NCBI GenBank assembly: GCA_019096065.1
Contig: JAGUCH010000003.1
Location: 10,168,001-10,232,000 of the forward strand
Reading direction: 5' to 3'
Length of the DNA stretch: 64,000 bases
DNA from: Paracyclopina nana
Lineage: Eukaryota > Arthropoda > Copepoda > Cyclopoida > Cyclopettidae
Of this stretch, positions 59,588 through 64,000 are shown piece by piece. The notes below the pieces were generated by a model, which was not told the DNA's origin, made no database searches, and saw only the letters and a list, made by a program, of their open reading frames with translations. A program made the translations under genes and the position numbers. How positions within the stretch are numbered: the first letter of the stretch is position 1; every line of letters begins with the position of its first letter.

Positions 59588-59874
59588 TAAGTATCCAGAT
59601 TAACAATAGATAGCTCAACATAGTACCTGGATGTATTCCAGACTACATTCTATTGGTCTAAAATACATGGAAGACAAAAATCCATCGATCCAAAATACAA
59701 AATCAGGAATTAGAATTCAAAAAACCTGATACTCATTTTTTAAGTGTAGTGGTACATTTGGTACATTTCAGATACTTGAAGTGCAGCTCTGTTGCTTTAA
59801 ACTCAGTTATACTGTTATGTTTTCAGGCTGGTATTGGTTTATACGGGATATTATGATGGCCTAACGTGAGAAAG

Positions 59875-62800
59875 ATGTCGGCCCCAGACGCAATCATGTC
59901 TGAGGAAGGTATTGAGGAAGTTTCCAAGAAGCTACTGAAGACTTCACGTGGCTCCATTGATTCCCAAGGATGCACCATTGATGCCAAACCACCTGAAAGC
60001 ATCAAGCATTTAATAGCCAAGGACGACGGCACAACCACCAAGTAAAATGGCACATCAGTTCATTTTCCTTGTGCTCGAGCATTTCCCCCTATTTGCAGAT
60101 CGTGCGATGGCACTGTGAGTGAGAATATGTCACCAATGAGCCTCCTTTTGGATACAATGGGCATTGAGGAGTTGTGCAACAAGTACTACATTTCTTTGAA
60201 GCAGAGCCTCTTCTTGGCATCGCTCTACCTCATTATCATAGGAAACCTATCTCTACTCGTTGTCACCTTAGCTCTCCAGCAGGTAAAAACCGTTACTTTT
60301 TGAATTCCACGCGCGCTCGCAACAGCTGCCCGCCGCTCCCGCGCGACAGCTGACAGCAGTAAACAAATAGACTCGTTTGAAAAGCGAAAAAAGCCAGCTG
60401 GTGACAGCCTCCAATGCATATAGTGGGAGTAAAGCTGTGGGGAAGAGATGTCCACGTCAAATTACTGCCAAGCCTTGAAACCGAGAAAAGTGCACTTTTT
60501 AGCTGTATTTCAGCTGTTGCAACTCCGCGAAAAATGCACTGGGTGAGATTGAGCAACAAGCATTGTGCTACACAGGTTCAAAGGACATTCTGGGTTGTTG
60601 CTGGGATCCATTATTGCTGAAACACACAACTATTCTCTCTCTTGAGTAAATAAGCAAGAGAGAGAGGAGATCAGCTTGAGGTTATGCACACACTGTGCTT
60701 AATGACATTTTGCCAGAAATACTCTCTCTTGAATAGTGTTCGTGTTGTGGCAAAAAACCACCTCCACATAAATGCATGCTTTTTAATGGGGCAGCCCATA
60801 ATTTGGGCCTTTTTTACACATATACACCACACATCCATAAACAGGTGCCTTTTTATGGGCATTTAAGCACCCATTTTCCCAAGAGGAAACAATAGCACGC
60901 GATTTTGTGGCTCATTAGTTCAACTCACTTTACTATGAGCTTATTAGAAGTGATTGACCATGTAGGGCTTTTACATGCCTCGACACATTAATTGATGTCA
61001 ATTTTTCATAGTCAAACCATTTCCAAGAAGCAAGGCTCATATGTAGTGGAAAGGGGCCTTTCTGTTCCCTCATGGTGAACAAAAGTAGTAGTAGCAGGCC
61101 TTGTACACATTTTGCTAATGAAGGCCAACAAAGGCTGTGGAGTTGGCTCCATATTTGCTCTTTTGTGCTATGTGACTCATGGAGGCTTCACATGGAAACT
61201 TTCTTGTGCTTTGCCATGAAATATTCAACAAAGGGGTCCAATAGAACTGCTAACAGATTCCTTCCGAAAGTTTAACTGACTTGAGGCACACACACACCTA
61301 TGAATTTTGCCAACTGAATGGGGAAGAAGGCCTGGCAAATATTTGCTTTTGCCAAGCCTTTACAACATTGCAGCCTTTGTCAGGCTTGACTGATCTTTTA
61401 AAAGCACCCTTTTAAAAAGCTTTGTACTTTATACCCATTTGTGTTTGCGTTAATATGTTATTATTAGACATCTTTTGTTTTGACAGCTATATTTGGCTGT
61501 AAGATACATGTTCAAGATGGAGTTCAGTGTTCAAATCAAATTCCAAATTAATGAGAAGCTAGTGGGTATTACATTTCAAAGTTTTTAGTTTCCAAAACTG
61601 ACAAAAGTCATGTTGCATTTATTTCTTTGGTATGTCTCTTGTTTTTGGCAATGCATTTTGCTTTGTGACGTAAAATATATTTTTTTGGCAAATTGATGTA
61701 TTCAAATCAAGCATAGTATAAGTAATGACACTCGATTGTTAATTTTCAATTTTTTGTTCATTTTCCAAAACTGAAATACAAATACTGATTTTGGCCTCTT
61801 CCAGCTAGCCTTACACTTTTCTTTACATGAAAAGCACATAAAAAATGCAACGAATCTAAGCAGTGCGAATGTAATGGCAGAAATGCATTACTACTCGAGG
61901 CTCAAATGAATTTTGAGGTCTGCTAAGCCACTCTAGAGGATTTTACACGTTCATGCTTTCAACATTTCATGCTTGGCTGTCAGATTTCTGCTCTCTCCCA
62001 TCTCACAAAAAAGGGGAAAAGATCTACTACTGCTACTGCTTTACACTCTGCTAGGAAGTTTCTCCTTTCGAACTCGACTACTTTTAGTGACCAGGCTACT
62101 CAGCAAAAAAGAGGTGTTAGGGGAGATAAAATAAAGTTATAAAGGAGCACAAAACGAGGGAAAATTGTGCGAGGGGGAAATAAGCAGAGCATCCACTGGA
62201 TACTTGAGCTGCCACGTGGGGGCTTTCACTAGCAAATGACCTTCAACAATTGTAATGATTATTATGATTACAGGAAGCCTGGATCAGTCCAGGATGGACA
62301 CTGGCTTTGACTGCCTCAAGCCTCTTGTTGCTTCCCTGCTTGCTCGTGCTGCATGCTCGCGTTTTGCACACGACAGCTGGCCTCGTAATTATGGCACACT
62401 GGGCAGCCTTGGTCCTCATAGCCCAAACATCATTTCTCGTATGGTAAGCAAAAATACATGTACTACACTGACTACATGGCAAAATACAAGCTGCTATTAC
62501 AGCTAGGGGCCACTAATAATAATAATAATACTAGTATGGCTAGCATGCAACATTAATGATTCCATATAGCACTGCTGTTGCTGTAGTACATATAGACATA
62601 CCGTCTGACCGTTCAAAATTGGACGGTGCGGGAATCAAAAGTTTGTGTTATGATTTCATGAATTTTGAGGCTTAATGGGTATCGTTGGAAAGCTTGAGCC
62701 TTTGGACATCTTTTTTGTTTTCTGACAGAATGAAAAATATTATTGAGAATTCCGGGTGACAGCAAAAATAAATGATGCATCAGTTTTTGTGACAATTTTC

Positions 62801-63966
62801 TGGGTTGCATTGGGAAAAATGAATTTTCCCGGTTTATTCCTCTTTCAATTGATTTTTTCTACTTTTACAAAAAATATGGAAAAAGGCTCAATCTTTCCAA
62901 TGATATCATTTAAAAGTCCTGTATATATTGAATATGTGACAAAAAGATTAGATTCCTGTACCGTCCAATTTTGAACGGTCAGACTGTATATGGTACACAT
63001 TCCCCATCTAGATACAGCTATTGCAACGTAAGCTTGAGGCTGCTGAAGATTGATGCTGCTACAGCCATTTTTCCACCATTTGCTATATACATTTTGGCCT
63101 GGTTATATGTTACAGGATCCTGCATGTCCAGTATCTGCTGGTTTCCATTCTACTTTCCTGGAAAAAAATTAGAAAGCTTTTTAAACTGCACCAATTAAAG
63201 TTAATTCCAAAGGGAATTTACATTTGAATAATTGTTAGTATAATGTCAATAGATAAACCTGGCTAATTGAAAGCAATTGTTGCCTTCGAAGTAAATACAA
63301 TAACAATACAGAGCTTATTTTCCTGCTTCTTCGATTTTCTTGTGCCTTAGCATAATGCTTTTACGGTTGCCACGACAAAAATAATAGGAATGCTTACATC
63401 TGAAGGCAAACACTCCTGGCGTAAAATAACTCGACATTTTTTTGCGAAAAAAATACATATCCCAAGGTGATGTGAGCTGTCGTAAACATTTCAAGAGATC
63501 ATTTTTCGCTCTCTAATTTCGCCTAAACAAACTACATCCAAATTCAGAATTTTCACCTTAATTCTTTTTTTCAAGCTTCATTATCCTTATGCTTTACAGT
63601 CTTGAATATCTGATGGAAATTATAGCTTTCTTATCCACTTTGAATGGCTTTTAGCTACATACAAATCAGGTGGCAAGTGTCAAAAAAGTGAGGTAAAATG
63701 TGAAACACTGCTTTAGTCATTAAAAAGAAGATCTTAGCAGCATATTAAGTAAGCATCACGCTCACGCTTTCACCGGCCGCACGTCATTTTTTTCGACATG
63801 CCAACTTAGAATTTCCTTAGAAGTTATTAATTTTTGCTGCTTGGTGTAATGTTATTTCCAGTCCAATTTCAAATACATTATGCTCATCCTTCAATTTTGC
63901 TTCAATTTCTTTTCTGTGTGCCCAGCATAGGGCTCTATTTTTTGACTTTGGAGGCTGCTTGGCCAG
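59875..63966 (+). CDS. polytopic membrane protein, probable adenylyl cyclase N-terminus (partial)
   Basis: The first four coding exons of a gene that runs off the window: 59875-60041, 60099-60282, 62274-62443 and 63926-63966, with consistent phases (2, 0, 2, 1). A hydrophilic N-terminus of about 75 residues is followed by LCNKYYISLKQSLFLASL, leading straight into consecutive hydrophobic segments: LYLIIIGNLSLLVVTLAL; then after EAWISPGW, LALTASSLLLLPCLLVL, GLVIMAHWAALVLIAQ and LVCIGLYFLTLEAAW. A Tyr-rich amphipathic stretch before six closely spaced helices is the layout of membrane adenylyl cyclases (types 2/3/8 look alike here), but no catalytic domain is within reach. Another polytopic family is possible. 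The acceptor at 59826 and a two-codon uORF (ATGATGGCCTAA) precede the ATG. An in-frame TGA upstream fixes the start. Confidence 0.5.
60283..62273. other. intron of the cyclase-like gene
   Basis: No exon was recognised within this 2-kb intron beyond the GC-rich start. It contains a short CT/GA hairpin near 60636-60668. Confidence 0.5.
60300..60372. promoter_or_regulatory. CpG-rich block with GTAAACAAA in intron 2 of the cyclase-like gene
   Basis: Just after the donor at 60283 there is a short GC-rich patch (CACGCGCGCTCGC and CCGCTCCCGCGCGACAGC) ending in GTAAACAAATAG. It has the same pairing of GCGCGC words with a GTAAACA motif as 4725-4905 and 45660-45712. Function is unknown. Confidence 0.3.
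62515..62531. repeat. (TAA)n microsatellite
   Basis: A run of about five TAA units lies just downstream of the exon ending at 62443. Confidence 0.8.
62601..62986. mobile_element. Tc1/mariner-type MITE, 386 bp
   Basis: Inverted repeats of about 36 bp differ at few sites: left CCGTCTGACCGTTCAAAATT, right inverse of CAGTCTGACCGTTCAAAATT. TA flanks both ends (62599-62600, 62987-62988). Internal strings are shared with the scribble-intron element at 43886-44458. It lies in the intron 62444-63925 of the cyclase-like gene. Confidence 0.82.
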
Positions 63967-64000
63967 GTATGAAATCATGCTCCAAATTGGCCATTTTTCA

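Larger units (their letters stand above)
58380..59780. repeat. degenerate tandem array around CAAAATACAGTTTTGTAG
   Basis: Dozens of imperfect copies of a ~20-27-bp phrase (TTCAAAATACAGTTTTGTAG and variants such as CAAAATAGAGTTTTGTG) run through this stretch. The array is interrupted by the elements at 59108-59321 and 59443-59587. Similar phrases appear weakly at 57300-57440. Confidence 0.6.
52021..59826. other. gene-poor region rich in repeats
   Basis: No coding exon is supported over 7.8 kb on either strand. It holds a duplicated 80-bp segment (52622-52700 and 53511-53590), an inverted-repeat element (52864-53039), a CACAGTGG terminus at 55441, a long degenerate tandem array (about 58380-59780), a MITE (59108-59321) and a foldback (59443-59587). 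The right part is presumably 5' sequence of the gene at 59875. Confidence 0.5.

Overview
The window is eukaryotic, and most likely from an arthropod with fairly small introns. It has spliced genes with GT-AG introns of about 50 bp to a few kb, no operons, AT-rich intergenic DNA and many small inverted-repeat elements. The host genes are animal developmental and neuroendocrine families: two Scratch zinc-finger genes, a Neurogenin/Tap bHLH gene, prohormone convertase 2 (amontillado), Scribble and a probable adenylyl cyclase. Which arthropod this is cannot be fixed from the sequence; a non-insect is possible but that is only an impression. All exon boundaries below were read by eye from splice signals, reading-frame phase and family conservation.

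Layout. 0.3-3.6 kb: two Scratch-family genes, tail to tail. 5.1-8.6 kb: a THAP / P-element-type transposase gene broken by a 392-bp hAT-like insertion with an 8-bp target duplication and by a separate stop codon. 9.9-13.25 kb: a complete Transib (RAG1-family) DNA transposon with a 5-bp target duplication, terminal repeats starting with the RSS heptamer CACAGTG, and an intact two-exon transposase. 17.2-18.7 kb: tap/neurogenin. 20.5-21.6 kb (-): a DHRS1-like short-chain dehydrogenase. 25.2-30.6 kb (-): PC2, with a probable 3.3-kb 3' UTR. 32.0-32.4 kb (-): a 92-residue preprohormone with a signal peptide, four cysteines and a Gly-Arg-Lys-Lys-Arg amidation/cleavage site, which I could not match to a named neuropeptide family. 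35.6-48.1 kb (-): scribble in 24 exons. 49.8-50.6 kb (+): a small three-exon Cys-rich single-pass membrane protein, convergent with a nine-finger C2H2 gene at 50.6-52.0 kb (-). 52-59.8 kb: gene-poor repeats and MITEs. 59.9-64 kb (+): the first exons of a polytopic membrane protein, probably an adenylyl cyclase.

How the parts relate. Scratch, Tap, PC2 and the peptide precursor are all neural or neuroendocrine genes. PC2 is the enzyme class that cleaves precursors such as the one 1.4 kb from it, but nothing in the DNA shows co-regulation. The mobile layer is rich: an apparently intact Transib, a dead P-like element, short sequences ending in CACAGTGG that may be Transib derivatives, two related Tc1/mariner-type MITEs (one in scribble, one in the cyclase-like gene), a Harbinger-like foldback, and several degenerate tandem arrays.
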